From Ornithinibacillus caprae (GTDB lineage: Bacteria; Bacillota; Bacilli; Bacillales; Amphibacillaceae): DNA of 64,000 nucleotides. The notes below the pieces were generated by a model. The model worked only from the letters and a program-made list of their open reading frames with translations, made no database searches and had not been told where the DNA came from. The DNA lies in NCBI RefSeq assembly GCF_009728145.1, contig NZ_WOCA01000008.1:62001-126000 (forward strand), given 5' to 3'. The translations under genes were made by a program, and so were the position numbers. Position 1 is the stretch's first letter. The number at the start of each line of letters is the position of its first letter. Shown here piece after piece: positions 42,371 through 52,664 of this stretch.

Positions 42371-42457
42371 TTGAAAAAGGCAAACTATTTGAAAAAATAG
42401 GACGCAAAGCCTAGGGTCTAAAGTTTATTAACCATGATCGCCTGGCTACCAAGTTAG
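42371..42457 (+). ncRNA. c-di-GMP-I (GEMM) riboswitch, second copy
   Basis: GGCAAACTATTTGAAAAAAT, AGGACGCAAAGCCTAGGGTC, then GATCGCCTGGCTACC: the same core as riboswitch 1, with the variable P1b loop (GAAA) and a different peripheral helix. It precedes the chemotaxis operon cheX-cheA-cheW-cheY-mcp. High identity between the two copies suggests duplication. Confidence 0.87.
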
Positions 42458-42468
42458 AATTAAAATTT

Positions 42469-42502
42469 GGCTATTCTGTTATATTCGGAATAGTCTTTTT
42501 TA
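42469..42502 (+). terminator. Expression-platform terminator of riboswitch 2
   Basis: GGCTATTC and GGAATAGTC with a T6 tail, nearly the same as the terminator after riboswitch 1 and 52 nt before the cheX start. Confidence 0.78.
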
Positions 42503-42553
42503 TTGTAACAGTCTATTTTTGGTTTGGCTTTACATTAAAAGGAGTGTGTCATA

Positions 42554-43015
42554 TTGACAACAGTAGCAAGTGAAAAAAGTAAGTCGATAACATCATTATT
42601 GAATGGAACAATCACATCCATTAAAGGGGTTGTACCAATCCAACATGAAATTAACAAACCTCAATTATTGCAACAATCATTAAAAATTAGCTTTGGAGTA
42701 CTTATTGGAATTACTGGAGATATAAAAGGAAAGATCGTGTTATCTGGAGATACCTCGGTTTTTGGATCAATTGGGCAAGCAATGTTTGGGATGCCACTAG
42801 AAGGTGAAATGCTTTCTTCTTTCAGTGGAGAATTAGGGAATATGATTGCTGGTCAGCTTTCAACTAATATTGTTGAAAATGGAATAAAAACAGATATAAC
42901 AGCTCCAACGATCATCGAAGGAAATACGACTTTATCTGGTTATGAAAAAGCAATACATATTAAAGCACTTTTTGAATCTGTCGGTGAACTAGGTATTTAC
43001 TTGTTGGTAGATTAA
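42554..43015 (+). CDS. cheX: CheX-like chemotaxis phosphatase domain protein
   Basis: 153 residues, a single CheC/CheX fold. The phosphatase helix carries the E-x2-N pattern in SGELGNMIAGQLSTNI; gly-rich GVLIGITGDIKGKIVLSGD is typical of CheX. It should dephosphorylate CheY-P. The start is TTG with AAGGAG 9 nt upstream. First gene of the riboswitch-controlled chemotaxis operon. Confidence 0.8.
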   Translation: MTTVASEKSKSITSLLNGTITSIKGVVPIQHEINKPQLLQQSLKISFGVLIGITGDIKGKIVLSGDTSVFGSIGQAMFGMPLEGEMLSSFSGELGNMIAGQLSTNIVENGIKTDITAPTIIEGNTTLSGYEKAIHIKALFESVGELGIYLLVD

Positions 43016-43032
43016 CGAAAGGAAGGTAGATT

Positions 43033-45015
43033 ATGGACACGAACCAATATATCGAAGTGTTTTTAGACGAAAGTCGTGAGCATTTACAATCGGTCAATGA
43101 CAATCTCTTAAAGCTTGAAAAACAACCTGAGGAACTAACAATTGTCTCTGAGATTTTCCGTTCAGCTCATACGCTAAAAGGAATGGCAGCAACAATGGGA
43201 TTTGAGGATGTTGCATCCCTTACTCATCAAATGGAGAATGTACTTGATAAAATTCGTAACGGTGAATTAGTAGTCACGACAGAAGTTATTGATGTAACCT
43301 TTTCTGCTATTGAGGCGCTAGAGGAGATGGTAGAGTCGATTAGTAATGGGAATGATGGAAAGAAAGATGTCACAGAGCTAGTTTCTAAGCTTGAGAAAAT
43401 AGAAAATGGATCATCCACACATGAACTCCATGAATCTACTCCAAGTAAAACGTCTGATACCCTTTTTGAAATGGATGAATACCAATCAACGATTATCTCT
43501 CAAGCAGCAGAACAAGGATACCAGGTTGTTCAGATTACGGTTCAACTAAATGATGACTGCATTCTAAAAGCAGCTCGTGCATACATGGTATTCGAGAAAT
43601 TGGAGAATAAAGGTGAGATTGTTCAAACCATCCCCTCCGTTGAAGAAATTGAAGAGGGTAATTTTGAGCAAGATTTTTCATTGCTTATGGTTACAAAAGA
43701 AACGAATACAGATATTGAAAAAGTTATCCATAGCGTATCAGAAATTAATCAAGTGGAAGTTTCAGAGTTTACACTAGAGAAGGCAAATAACAACGAGAAA
43801 CAAGAGAGCAAACCTGAATCCGTTACACCTGATACGAATACAGAAGCACCTCAGGGAAAACAAAAACAATCGAAAACAATTCGAGTGAATTTAGAACGAA
43901 TTGACAATCTAATGAATCTGTTTGAGGAAGTTGTTATTGATCGAAGTAGATTGGAAGATCTTGCACAAAAACTCAAAGAACCAGAGCTCACTGAAACGAT
44001 TGAAAATATGACAAGGGTAACAGAAGATATGCAAGGGTTAATGTTATCGATGCGTATGGTTCCAGTAGAGCAAGTATTTAACCGTTTTCCAAGGATGGTG
44101 CGAGGTCTAGCTAAAGAACTAGAGAAAGAAATTAACCTTGAAATTACTGGTGCAGATACGGAACTAGACCGAACGGTAATTGATGAGATAGGGGATCCTT
44201 TAGTTCATTTGATTCGAAATTCCTTAGACCATGGAGTGGAGTCACCTGCTAAACGAAGGGAATCTGGTAAACCAGAGGAAGGAAATGTTTCCCTTCGAGC
44301 GTTTCATAGTGGGAATCATGTATTTATCGAAATTGAAGATGATGGTGCTGGTATTAACCGAGACAAGGTTGAGGCAAAAGCTATTGAAAATGGCTTACTA
44401 AGTGCAGAGCATTCTGAGGTATTATCTGATGAGGAAATCTATCAACTAATATTTTCTTCTGGATTTAGTACGGCTGATCAAATATCCGATATTTCCGGCC
44501 GAGGAGTTGGGCTAGATGTAGTTCGAAGTAAGATTGAATCTTTAGGGGGAAACATTATCGTAGAATCGGAACCTGGTAAAGGTAGCAAGTTTTCCATTCA
44601 ACTGCCATTAACACTTTCGATATTATCTACGTTATTAGTTAATGTGCAAGATGAAATTTACGCAGTACCTTTATCAGCGATTGTTGAAACGATGCTCCTA
44701 GATGAAACGCAAATTATGTCTGTTCAAGGACAGAAGGTAATTGATTTTAGAGGGAAAGTAGTACCAATCGTTTCATTAAGGGAAATATTCGATGTACCTA
44801 GACAAGATGAGAGTAAGGAAGAAAATGCAGTTGTAATTATTCATAAAGGAGATAAGATGGCTGGTTTATTAGTAGACTCCTTTATTGGTCAAAAAGAAGT
44901 CGTTTTAAAATCATTAGGAAACTATTTGCGTGATGTATTTGCCATATCAGGGGCAACAATTCTAGGTGATGGACAAGTGTCATTAATTATTGATCCGAAT
45001 GCATTGGTGAAGTAA
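43033..45015 (+). CDS. cheA: Chemotaxis histidine kinase CheA
   Basis: 660 residues. HPt domain (1-110) with phospho-accepting His46 in SAHTLKGMAATMGF; a CheY-binding P2 region (about 150-250); dimerisation helix (about 285-345); HATPase core with N-box HLIRNSLDHGVE, G1 DDGAGI and G2 GRGVGLDVV; and a CheW-like P5 domain (about 525-655). All catalytic elements are present. It autophosphorylates in complex with receptors and CheW and donates to CheY. Confidence 0.93.
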   Translation: MDTNQYIEVFLDESREHLQSVNDNLLKLEKQPEELTIVSEIFRSAHTLKGMAATMGFEDVASLTHQMENVLDKIRNGELVVTTEVIDVTFSAIEALEEMVESISNGNDGKKDVTELVSKLEKIENGSSTHELHESTPSKTSDTLFEMDEYQSTIISQAAEQGYQVVQITVQLNDDCILKAARAYMVFEKLENKGEIVQTIPSVEEIEEGNFEQDFSLLMVTKETNTDIEKVIHSVSEINQVEVSEFTLEKANNNEKQESKPESVTPDTNTEAPQGKQKQSKTIRVNLERIDNLMNLFEEVVIDRSRLEDLAQKLKEPELTETIENMTRVTEDMQGLMLSMRMVPVEQVFNRFPRMVRGLAKELEKEINLEITGADTELDRTVIDEIGDPLVHLIRNSLDHGVESPAKRRESGKPEEGNVSLRAFHSGNHVFIEIEDDGAGINRDKVEAKAIENGLLSAEHSEVLSDEEIYQLIFSSGFSTADQISDISGRGVGLDVVRSKIESLGGNIIVESEPGKGSKFSIQLPLTLSILSTLLVNVQDEIYAVPLSAIVETMLLDETQIMSVQGQKVIDFRGKVVPIVSLREIFDVPRQDESKEENAVVIIHKGDKMAGLLVDSFIGQKEVVLKSLGNYLRDVFAISGATILGDGQVSLIIDPNALVK

Positions 45016-45030
45016 AAGGAGGTTAATTAG

Positions 45031-45489
45031 ATGGAAAACTATATGAAGGTTATTGTCTTTACGCTAAAGGGACAACGCTTTGGTGTAGATGTACAACAGG
45101 TTATTTCTATTGAAAAAATCCAAGAAATTACGAAGGTTCCGAGGACATCCGAATTTATTAAAGGTGTCATTAATTTACGCGGGGAAACAATCCCTATTGT
45201 TGATCTGAAAGAAAGATTAGAAATTGAGCAGACAGAATCCTCACCAAATAATAGATTTCTTATTGTTCAAGTGGAGGATGTACAGGTTGGTTTAATTGTT
45301 GATTCAGCAACAGATGTTTTAGATATTAATACAGATGCGATCCAACCTGCACCTAAAATGATTGGAGGAGTACAGGAAGTCTTTTTGCAAGGTGTTGCTA
45401 AATTAGAAAGTGAATTATTAATAATGCTAGATTTAGGTCGTGTACTTGATTTAGAACAAACAAACGAAATAAAAGAAATAATAGAGTAA
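45031..45489 (+). CDS. cheW: Chemotaxis coupling protein CheW
   Basis: 152-residue CheW domain: IVFTLKGQRFGVDVQQVISI, IKGVINLRGETIPIVDLKER and FLIVQVEDVQVGLIVDSATD. Couples CheA to receptors. AAGGAGG precedes the ATG, 15 bp after cheA. Confidence 0.92.
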   Translation: MENYMKVIVFTLKGQRFGVDVQQVISIEKIQEITKVPRTSEFIKGVINLRGETIPIVDLKERLEIEQTESSPNNRFLIVQVEDVQVGLIVDSATDVLDINTDAIQPAPKMIGGVQEVFLQGVAKLESELLIMLDLGRVLDLEQTNEIKEIIE

Positions 45490-45507
45490 CTTGTGAGGAG
45501 AAAGATG

Positions 45508-45864
45508 ATGGCAAATATACTAATTACCGATGATGCTGCATTTATGAGAATGCAGATGAAAGATATATTAACAAAGCTAGGACACCAAGTCGTAGGTGAA
45601 GCAGAAAACGGTCAAGATGCTGTTGAAAAATATCAGGAGTTGCAACCTGAACTAGTAACAATGGATATTACAATGCCAGAAATGAACGGTGTTGAAGCAG
45701 TAAGAGAGATTAAAAAGATTAATCCAGATGCAAAAATAATTATGTGCTCTGCTATGGGACAGCAGGGAATGGTTGTTGAAGCAATTCAGGCAGGTGCGAA
45801 GGATTTTATTGTAAAACCATTTACTCCTGATCGGATTAAAGAGTCTGTTGAGAAAGTATTATAA
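45508..45864 (+). CDS. cheY: Chemotaxis response regulator CheY
   Basis: 118-residue stand-alone receiver. Acid pair Asp8-Asp9 (ITDDAAFMR), phosphoacceptor Asp53 (VTMDITMPEMNG), switch Ser in MCSAMGQQG and Lys in FIVKPF. Closely resembles B. subtilis CheY. ATG 45508 is 7 nt from AGGAG; in-frame GTG 45493 overlaps that site. Confidence 0.93.
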   Translation: MANILITDDAAFMRMQMKDILTKLGHQVVGEAENGQDAVEKYQELQPELVTMDITMPEMNGVEAVREIKKINPDAKIIMCSAMGQQGMVVEAIQAGAKDFIVKPFTPDRIKESVEKVL

Positions 45865-45889
45865 ATGAACAACTTGAGGTGACTAAAAA

Positions 45890-47584
45890 ATGAAAAGTAA
45901 GTTTCAATTTAAAAGTATAAGGACTAAACTATTAGTTGGTTTTTCATTAATCATTGCACTAGCATTAGTTATGGCGGTATACAATAATATAACAACGAAC
46001 TTAACTATTAATAACACGAAGGATGTAGCAGAAAAAGAGCTTCCTTTGCTAATCGCAGATGAAAAGTTAGCATATAATATGGCTGAACGAACTGCACTTA
46101 TACAAGGTTTTCTACTTTTTGACGACCCGTCTTATCGAACCAAATTTGATGATACGTTAGAAGAGAGTTTTGCATTAGAAGATACTGTACTTGAATTGAG
46201 TAGTTCTGAAAAAGTACAAGAATTAATTGATAAAAAAATACAATGGGGTACGTATACTGACCAAGTCTTTGAAGCATATGATCGTGGGGATAAAGAGCGT
46301 GCAATGGATATCATGGCTAATGATATTGAGCCGTTAGCTGAAGAACTAATGAAAGAATTTAAGGAACTGGCGGAAACAAGAGAAACAGCGATCGATCATG
46401 AGATCAGTGAGATTATATCCACTGGGAACTTAGCACTGTGGATAGGGATTGCTTTATCTATTGCGATTATCGTTATAGGTATATTAATAACCATTATTAC
46501 ATCTCAAATGATTACGAAACCGACAAAACTATTAATGGAAAGAATGAAATTGATTGCTGAAGGAAATCTAAATAATACACCATTAGAAACGAAATCTAAA
46601 GATGAAATTGGTCAACTGATGGTTGCAACAAACGAAATGAATGAAAGCATGCGTGATCTATTAACACAAATTAGTTCTGTTTCTGAGGTTGTAAACACAC
46701 AAAGTGAAGAATTAACTCAATCAGCAAATGAAGTAAAAGCAGGTTCAGAACAAATCGCAACTACTATGCAGGAGTTAGCATCGGGCTCAGAAACACAAGC
46801 AAACAGTGCAAGTGATCTTTCGTCTACGATGAGTTCATTTACAAATCTGGTACAAGAAGCAAATGAGAAAGGTGAACTAATTGAAAAAGCCTCTTCAGAT
46901 GTATTAGGGATGGCAAACGAAGGCACTCAATTAATGGAACAATCTACGAACCAAATGAATAAAATCGATGAAATTGTAAAAGATGCCATTCAAAAAGTAC
47001 AAGGTTTAGATAAGCAGTCTCAAGAAATTTCAAATCTAGTAACAGTTATAAAAGATGTTGCAGAGCAAACAAATCTCTTAGCATTAAACGCAGCAATTGA
47101 AGCAGCTAGAGCTGGAGAGCATGGAAAAGGGTTTGCGGTTGTTGCAGATGAAGTTAGAAAACTAGCAGAGCAAGTATCTAGCTCGGTAACGGATATCACG
47201 ACAATTGTTACAGGAATACAACAAGAATCCAATATGGTATCTGATTCATTACAGGGGAGCTATATAGAAGTAGAAAATGGGAAGAAGTCCTTGGTAACGA
47301 CTAGTGAAACCTTTAACGGAATTAATATGTACGTATCGGAGATGGCAAATAGTATTAAAGATGTTTCGGAAAATTTAACTACGATTGCATCTAATAGCCA
47401 AGAAATGAGTACGTCGATTGAAGAAATTGCTGCAATTTCTGAGGAATCAGCTGCAGGTGTAGAACAGACTTCGGCTTCCACACAACAAACAACTAGTACG
47501 ATGGAAGAAGTAGCAGGAAGCTCAGAGCAACTGGCTAAACTAGCAGAAGAATTGAATGGGCTAGTACGTCGATTTAAGTTATAA
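45890..47584 (+). CDS. Methyl-accepting chemotaxis protein with four-helix-bundle sensor
   Basis: 564 residues: TM1 (about 12-34), an extracellular four-helix-bundle sensor domain (about 40-178), TM2 (about 183-205), HAMP (about 206-260), then the signalling domain. The CheA/CheW-binding tip is intact in [20 protein letters not shown], with [11 protein letters not shown] after it. No ligand can be predicted. It ends the cheX operon and is followed by a terminator. No cheR, cheB or cheD lies in the window. Confidence 0.9.
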   Translation: MKSKFQFKSIRTKLLVGFSLIIALALVMAVYNNITTNLTINNTKDVAEKELPLLIADEKLAYNMAERTALIQGFLLFDDPSYRTKFDDTLEESFALEDTVLELSSSEKVQELIDKKIQWGTYTDQVFEAYDRGDKERAMDIMANDIEPLAEELMKEFKELAETRETAIDHEISEIISTGNLALWIGIALSIAIIVIGILITIITSQMITKPTKLLMERMKLIAEGNLNNTPLETKSKDEIGQLMVATNEMNESMRDLLTQISSVSEVVNTQSEELTQSANEVKAGSEQIATTMQELASGSETQANSASDLSSTMSSFTNLVQEANEKGELIEKASSDVLGMANEGTQLMEQSTNQMNKIDEIVKDAIQKVQGLDKQSQEISNLVTVIKDVAEQTNLLALNAAIEAARAGEHGKGFAVVADEVRKLAEQVSSSVTDITTIVTGIQQESNMVSDSLQGSYIEVENGKKSLVTTSETFNGINMYVSEMANSIKDVSENLTTIASNSQEMSTSIEEIAAISEESAAGVEQTSASTQQTTSTMEEVAGSSEQLAKLAEELNGLVRRFKL

Positions 47585-47595
47585 AGGTAACATAA

Positions 47596-47631
47596 GAAAA
47601 TGATGGTTTGTTGTTACAGGCCATCATTTTC
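47596..47631 (+). terminator. Terminator after the chemotaxis operon
   Basis: GAAAATGATGG and CCATCATTTTC form a perfect 11-bp stem with a 14-nt loop. Confidence 0.8.
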
Positions 47632-47670
47632 TAAAATTTATTTTAACATGTTGAAACGGGTGCAAATACA

Positions 47671-48384
47671 ATGGATTTTTCAGAAAACGATAATTTATTT
47701 AATGATAAAAAATTTTATCATGCTGTTCAACCGATCATAAGAGCATCTACTAAAAATGTTTTCGGATATGAAGCACTACTACGTTCTACTGATTTACATA
47801 ACCCTGAAGAAATATTTGAGCATTATAAAGAAAATGACCTCTTATTTCATCTAGATATGAGTTCCATTATGGAAGCTTGTAAAGGGTTAAAAGATATACC
47901 AAATAGGAAAGACTCCTATTTGTTTATTAATATTTTTCCATCTACTTTAATCAATCCAGACTTTTTAAAACAACTCCATAGACTACATTCCATCAATAAA
48001 CCAAGTTCCATCGTATTTGAGATTAACGAAGATGGAAAAGAAACAAATTTCTCGGAAATTAAACATGTAGTAGGGGAACTAAAACATCTAGGTTATTTAA
48101 TTGCTCTTGATGATGTTGGCAAAGGTGAGTCAAGTTTTAAAGCTTTACTTGAGTTAGAGCCTAATATTGTGAAAATTGATCGTGCATATGCTAAGAATCT
48201 AACAGAAACAACTAAAAAGCAAACGATGATTCAATTAATCATGCAACTTTTTGGTAATGATGTACCAGTGATCCTAGAAGGTATAGAAACAGAAGATGAT
48301 TTTTTGACTGCAAAAGAATTAGGTGTTCCACTAATGCAAGGCTATTATTTTGGCAGGCCGAATCAACTACAAAAATATATATAA
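47671..48384 (+). CDS. EAL-domain c-di-GMP phosphodiesterase, stand-alone
   Basis: 237 residues, a bare EAL domain. Catalytic and metal motifs are preserved: EALLR, FINIFP (NxxP position), [16 protein letters not shown] (DDFG position), VKIDR, LEGIET and QGYYFGRP. Hence hydrolysis of c-di-GMP to pGpG is likely. It lies within the motility island and downstream of two c-di-GMP riboswitches, so its activity should feed back on their state. No sensory domain is attached. Confidence 0.85.
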   Translation: MDFSENDNLFNDKKFYHAVQPIIRASTKNVFGYEALLRSTDLHNPEEIFEHYKENDLLFHLDMSSIMEACKGLKDIPNRKDSYLFINIFPSTLINPDFLKQLHRLHSINKPSSIVFEINEDGKETNFSEIKHVVGELKHLGYLIALDDVGKGESSFKALLELEPNIVKIDRAYAKNLTETTKKQTMIQLIMQLFGNDVPVILEGIETEDDFLTAKELGVPLMQGYYFGRPNQLQKYI

Positions 48385-48412
48385 TGTCCAAATAAAGAAA
48401 TGGGGTAAAAAA

Positions 48413-50443
48413 ATGAAACTAAAAGGGAAAGGTAACAAAATAAGTTTTAACTTTTTTAATAAATCTATTAGAAATCAAATATTATTTCCATTTATATTAT
48501 TAATCATTTTTGCTGGTGTGGTAGTATCGGTTGTTAGTTATAATTATAGTGTAAAAACAACAACGGATGAATTAACGAATAGTGTTGAAGGTCAAATGGC
48601 TAATATGAATGATACGTTTGAATTATTTTTTCGAAATATTGATAATACACTGGACCTTTTTATAAGTAAGGATCTTTTAATTCAGTATGACCCAGAAAAT
48701 CGTGATGAAGTAATTCAAAATTTAGGAGAGGCAAAAGAAAGTAATACCTCTATACTAAATATTTATACGGGTATCGATCAATCAGGGGACATGATTGTAT
48801 TTCCGGTAGCTGATTTAGGGGATGATTTTAATGTCAAGGATAGACCTTGGTATCAAGATGCCGTCGCTGCAAATGGAGATACGGTTTGGACAGAACCTTA
48901 TGAAGATACGGCAACTGGTGAAATGGTAATAACAGCCGCTAAAGCCTATTACAACAACAATAATCTTATTGGTGTAATAGGAATAGACGTAACTATTACA
49001 ACATTGCTTGAAATGATAGAGGGTGTTGAAATTGGTGAAACAGGTTATGCTGTTCTAATGGACCAAGCTGGTAGCTATATCGCTCATCCAGATAGTGAAT
49101 ATATTGGAAAAGACGAGTCTGAAACAGATTATTATATAGAAATTCAAGAGAGTGGCGATCAAGGAATTGTTGACTACCATCTCGATGGTGAAGATAAAGT
49201 TATGGGATTCGCAAAAAATACTACTACAGGATGGATCATAGGTGGAACGGTTTATGTGAATGAATTTGAACAAAAAGCTAGATCTATTCTCTTACCAATC
49301 TCTATCAGTCTGGGAGTTGTTATATTACTAGCAGTAATTGCTTCTATATTTATTACTAATAGAATTACCACTCCAATTAAGAAATTACAAGTAACGATGA
49401 AAGAAGTAGAAAACGGTAACTTAGTTGCTCATGTAGATACGAATCGAAAAGATGAGGTTGGTCAATTATCTGTAAGCTTTAAAAATATGCTAGATCAGAT
49501 GCGAAACATGATGCAGAAGGTGTCTACTATTTCATATAGTGTTTCAGAAGCATCACAAACATTAGTCGCTAGTGCTGAAGAAAACACAGCATCAGCAAAT
49601 GAAGTTGCTACAACGATGGAACAAATTGCATCAGGTGCAGCGGACCAATCAGAACTAATGGAAGAAAGCTCCGCAGCTGCAAGTGGTTTATCAGAAATGA
49701 TTAAACAGATTGAAGCACAAAATAACAAGTTATATGAAGAATCAATATCAATGAAAGAAGCCTCAGAAGAAGGGGCGACTATTATTGCAGAACTACGTGA
49801 CCAATCCATTAAAACTGGAAAAATGACAAAGGAAATGGTGCAAGCTATTAACTCACTTGATAATAGGTCAACAAATATAAATAAAATCGTTGAAAAAATT
49901 ACGGATGTAGCTAATCAAACGAATCTACTAGCATTAAATGCCGCAATTGAGGCAGCTAGAGCAGGAGAAAATGGTCGAGGATTTGCAGTTGTAGCTGATG
50001 AAGTTCGTAAATTGGCTGAACAGACAGAACATGCACTTGGTGATATATCTGGATTAATCTCAGAAATGCAAGAAGAAATGAAATCTACTGTTACGTTAAT
50101 TACCAATACAGATGAAGTGATTCAGACACAAGAACAATCTGTTAATAAAACTGGCAATGCATTTAATAGTATTTCAGATACAATTAAAACGAATAATGAG
50201 CTAATTAAAAATGTAATGGGATTAATGGAGAAAATGATCGAGCAAGAGAAGAAAATAACTGCTAATATCATGAATAATGCGTCCATTAGCCAGGAAACGG
50301 CTGCTGGTACGGAAGAAGTATCTGCTTCAATTGAAGAACAGACGGCCTCCATGGAGCATTTGAATAATTTAGCTACGGAACTGGAATCCTATTCCATACA
50401 AATGCAAGAAGAAATAGAGAGATTTGTTATAACAAAACAATAA
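48413..50443 (+). CDS. Methyl-accepting chemotaxis protein with dCache sensor
   Basis: 676 residues. TM1 (about 20-42), double-Cache extracellular domain (about 50-290; [55 protein letters not shown]), TM2 (about 300-320), HAMP and a signalling domain with tip [20 protein letters not shown]. dCache receptors often bind amino acids or small organic acids; the ligand here is unknown. ATG 48413 follows TGGGGT; a longer frame upstream overlaps the EAL gene and is not supported. Confidence 0.88.
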   Translation: MKLKGKGNKISFNFFNKSIRNQILFPFILLIIFAGVVVSVVSYNYSVKTTTDELTNSVEGQMANMNDTFELFFRNIDNTLDLFISKDLLIQYDPENRDEVIQNLGEAKESNTSILNIYTGIDQSGDMIVFPVADLGDDFNVKDRPWYQDAVAANGDTVWTEPYEDTATGEMVITAAKAYYNNNNLIGVIGIDVTITTLLEMIEGVEIGETGYAVLMDQAGSYIAHPDSEYIGKDESETDYYIEIQESGDQGIVDYHLDGEDKVMGFAKNTTTGWIIGGTVYVNEFEQKARSILLPISISLGVVILLAVIASIFITNRITTPIKKLQVTMKEVENGNLVAHVDTNRKDEVGQLSVSFKNMLDQMRNMMQKVSTISYSVSEASQTLVASAEENTASANEVATTMEQIASGAADQSELMEESSAAASGLSEMIKQIEAQNNKLYEESISMKEASEEGATIIAELRDQSIKTGKMTKEMVQAINSLDNRSTNINKIVEKITDVANQTNLLALNAAIEAARAGENGRGFAVVADEVRKLAEQTEHALGDISGLISEMQEEMKSTVTLITNTDEVIQTQEQSVNKTGNAFNSISDTIKTNNELIKNVMGLMEKMIEQEKKITANIMNNASISQETAAGTEEVSASIEEQTASMEHLNNLATELESYSIQMQEEIERFVITKQ

Positions 50444-50455
50444 ATAGTTATTTTA

Positions 50456-50489
50456 AAAGCTTAGTTCAAAAGGACTAGGCTTTTTTTTT
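50456..50489 (+). terminator. Terminator after the dCache receptor gene
   Basis: AAGCTTAGT and ACTAGGCTT pair and lead into T9. Confidence 0.85.
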
Positions 50490-50560
50490 AGAGAGTGTTC
50501 TTAGGCAACATAATGAAGGCTTATTCCATAAAGGCTAGGCATAGTCAAGGTTTTAATGGA
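50490..50560. repeat. Dispersed hairpin repeat, diverged copy
   Basis: GGCTTATTCCATAAAGGCTA and AGTCAAGGTTTTAAT correspond to the 3' half of the 15281 element. Located directly after a terminator, like other copies. Confidence 0.45.
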
Positions 50561-51194
50561 GCATTCATTTCATATGGGAATATTTGTATTTGTTAGTTAT
50601 CTATTAATCTATTTGAAATTCATACGATAAATAGAATAAGTAAGTTTTAGGTTAGGGTAGTTTTTGTAAAGCGTGTTGCTATTCTTTCACAGTGTCTACT
50701 ATGCCGTGGGCGACTGGTGAGCATACATCTTGAGTTAACTTCTTTGCTACTTTGTACTGAGGAAGCATACTCCTTTGCGATATTATAGCACTTGATTGAA
50801 GAAGTAGATAGTGAAATCTACTAGGAAGTTATACGTATTTCAAATCAATTACTCATTAAGCTTCATTATTTAGAAAACCAAATCTCTAAGCAAATAACAA
50901 GTAAAATCCAAAATAGGAAAAATGTACTATTGATTTTAAGAATCACTTCTTATTCCAAATAGAAAGTGAATAACATATTATAGTTAGTACCATCAACTTA
51001 TTTTCTATATTTGTAAAAGAAATTTCATCTTCATATGAAACATATTTTTTAGAAATAAATTAGGTAATTTGACTTATACTGGTATATTGTTTTAGTAAAC
51101 ATTTTGTGAGCGACATATATTTCCGTATTCTGGGAAAGCACACATAGGGTACACATTTATTCTCGTATTAGATAGCGGAAAGGATCGCGATGAT
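50561..51194. other. Long intergenic region without a supported gene
   Basis: 634 bp, AT-rich, stops in all frames. A helical-looking fragment around 50790-50960 (reading EVIRISNQLLIKLHYLENQI) could be decayed coding sequence but has no start. The 3' end holds the leader of the next gene. I see no RNA gene or clear promoter here. Confidence 0.35.
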
Positions 51195-52232
51195 ATGATA
51201 AAAGAAAAAACAACTATTCAAAAAACATTGATGACAGCTAGATTATTTGAAGGATTTTGGGACCGTTGGGTTGCCCACGGTGTCATTTTATCAGAAGTAA
51301 TTTATATGAAGAATACACTTATCTCCTTAAAGGATTGGGAAGCTACCTTTGAAGAGCTTGCATTAAAGCATGAGGAAGCAGCAAATAGTTATAAACAAGA
51401 AGGGCTTAGCGACAAAGCAGAAGATTCGTACCGGTTATCTAGTTTGTATTACAACCTAATCCAGTGGATTTTTCCATACTGTAATCAAGAAAAAATAAAA
51501 TGGTATCAAAAGTCTTTGGATATGGTGAAAAAAGCGGATCATTTAATGGATATTCCTTGTGAATACGACTCCATTACTGTTGACGGTGTGGAATGTCCAG
51601 GTAGGATTCGAATTCCAGAAAATTCGAAGGGCTGTATTGTAATGGTGAACCCAATTGATTCTACGAAGGAAGAGCTTTATTCCTATGAGAAGCAGTTTAA
51701 TGAATCAGGTTATATTACTGTAATCTTTGATGGACCAGGACAAGGGGAGACATTTACTTTTAATGGATTACGGGCTACGAGAGCACGATGGGAAATTTTT
51801 ATAAATCTGGTAATCGAATATGCCGCTAAAAAGTTTAAGGGGTATTCTATTAATTTATTTGGTACAAGCTATGGTGCAGCATGGACCATCTATGGCTCTG
51901 GTAACTCAAACGTAAATAAAACTGCAGTTGTAAGTCCACCAGTTGAAGGAGAGGCTTTCATTCCTAACTTTTTAGAAGATAAGATGGATCATTTTATAGA
52001 AGGTGAATCGAAGGAAGTATTACCGGTTTATCCAGATTTAGACAATTCTTCTATTCTTGTATTCCATGGAAAACAGGATGTCTTGGTTCGTAGTGAGGAT
52101 ATGAATCGATTTTTTAATTCTTTGCCAGAACCAAAGAACTTAATTGAGTATTCGGATGAAGGGAATGGCTGTAATTTTAAGCTAACAGAAATTAGGGATT
52201 TATCTATGAAATGGTATGGGGGAGAGAAGTAA
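51195..52232 (+). CDS. Alpha/beta hydrolase (FrsA/DUF1100-like) with doubtful catalytic His
   Basis: 345 residues: a helical N-terminal domain (about 1-120) and an alpha/beta hydrolase core. The nucleophile elbow LFGTSYGAAWT has Ser in the GxSxG-like position and HGKQDVLV gives the acid. The C-terminal segment, usually GxHxC with the catalytic His, is EGNGCNF here, so that His appears to be lost. Related proteins are esterases or C-C hydrolases. ATG has AAAGGA 11 nt upstream. Located before a TRAP-TAXI transporter but with its own transcript boundaries. Confidence 0.68.
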   Translation: MIKEKTTIQKTLMTARLFEGFWDRWVAHGVILSEVIYMKNTLISLKDWEATFEELALKHEEAANSYKQEGLSDKAEDSYRLSSLYYNLIQWIFPYCNQEKIKWYQKSLDMVKKADHLMDIPCEYDSITVDGVECPGRIRIPENSKGCIVMVNPIDSTKEELYSYEKQFNESGYITVIFDGPGQGETFTFNGLRATRARWEIFINLVIEYAAKKFKGYSINLFGTSYGAAWTIYGSGNSNVNKTAVVSPPVEGEAFIPNFLEDKMDHFIEGESKEVLPVYPDLDNSSILVFHGKQDVLVRSEDMNRFFNSLPEPKNLIEYSDEGNGCNFKLTEIRDLSMKWYGGEK

Positions 52233-52326
52233 CATAAGTTTAGACGAATATTTGACTGTAATCAGATAAAATACAAATTCTCTCTAACTATATAAAGCTA
52301 GTAGGCAGATTTTCGAGGTGTAAGAA

Positions 52327-52389
52327 ATGGAGATGTTGATAGAACCGTTTCAGACACCAGAAATCTTAGGAGAAGGAGTTCTTGTCTGA
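52327..52389 (+). CDS. Possible 20-residue peptide or gene stump
   Basis: ATG preceded by GAGGTG (8 nt away) opens MEMLIEPFQTPEILGEGVLV and stops at TGA 52387-52389, seven bases before a strong terminator. It could be a short peptide, a leader, or the surviving start of a deleted gene. The surrounding 432-bp gap otherwise holds only this terminator and the TAXI gene promoter. Confidence 0.3.
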   Translation: MEMLIEPFQTPEILGEGVLV

Positions 52390-52395
52390 GGGAAC

Positions 52396-52437
52396 AATCA
52401 AAAACCAGGAGCTATTATTGGTTCCTGGTTTTTGATT
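52396..52437 (+). terminator. Strong terminator upstream of the TAXI gene
   Basis: AATCAAAAACCAGGA and TTCCTGGTTTTTGATT form a perfect 15-bp stem with an 11-nt loop. Symmetrical A/T flanks allow bidirectional action. Confidence 0.9.
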
Positions 52438-52520
52438 TGTGTAGCTTCTTTAACCTATGAATAATAGCAATAAAAACCTATCCTTAATTTACAATAATCA
52501 GAAAATAGAGAATAAACGTA

Positions 52521-52548
52521 TTGAATTTTTTTCAAAAACAAGTATAAT
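52521..52548 (+). promoter_or_regulatory. Sigma-A promoter of the TRAP-TAXI operon
   Basis: TTGAAT, a 16-nt spacer and perfect TATAAT, 117 bp before the TAXI gene start. Confidence 0.6.
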
Positions 52549-52664
52549 TGTAGTATGCTTCTATACATGTGCATAGTACATAGAACATTCTTATCTTTCA
52601 TGTACTTAAGTTGTGAAAGCGATGCCATTTGGAAGCACAAAAACTATTGAAAAGGGGTATGTAT

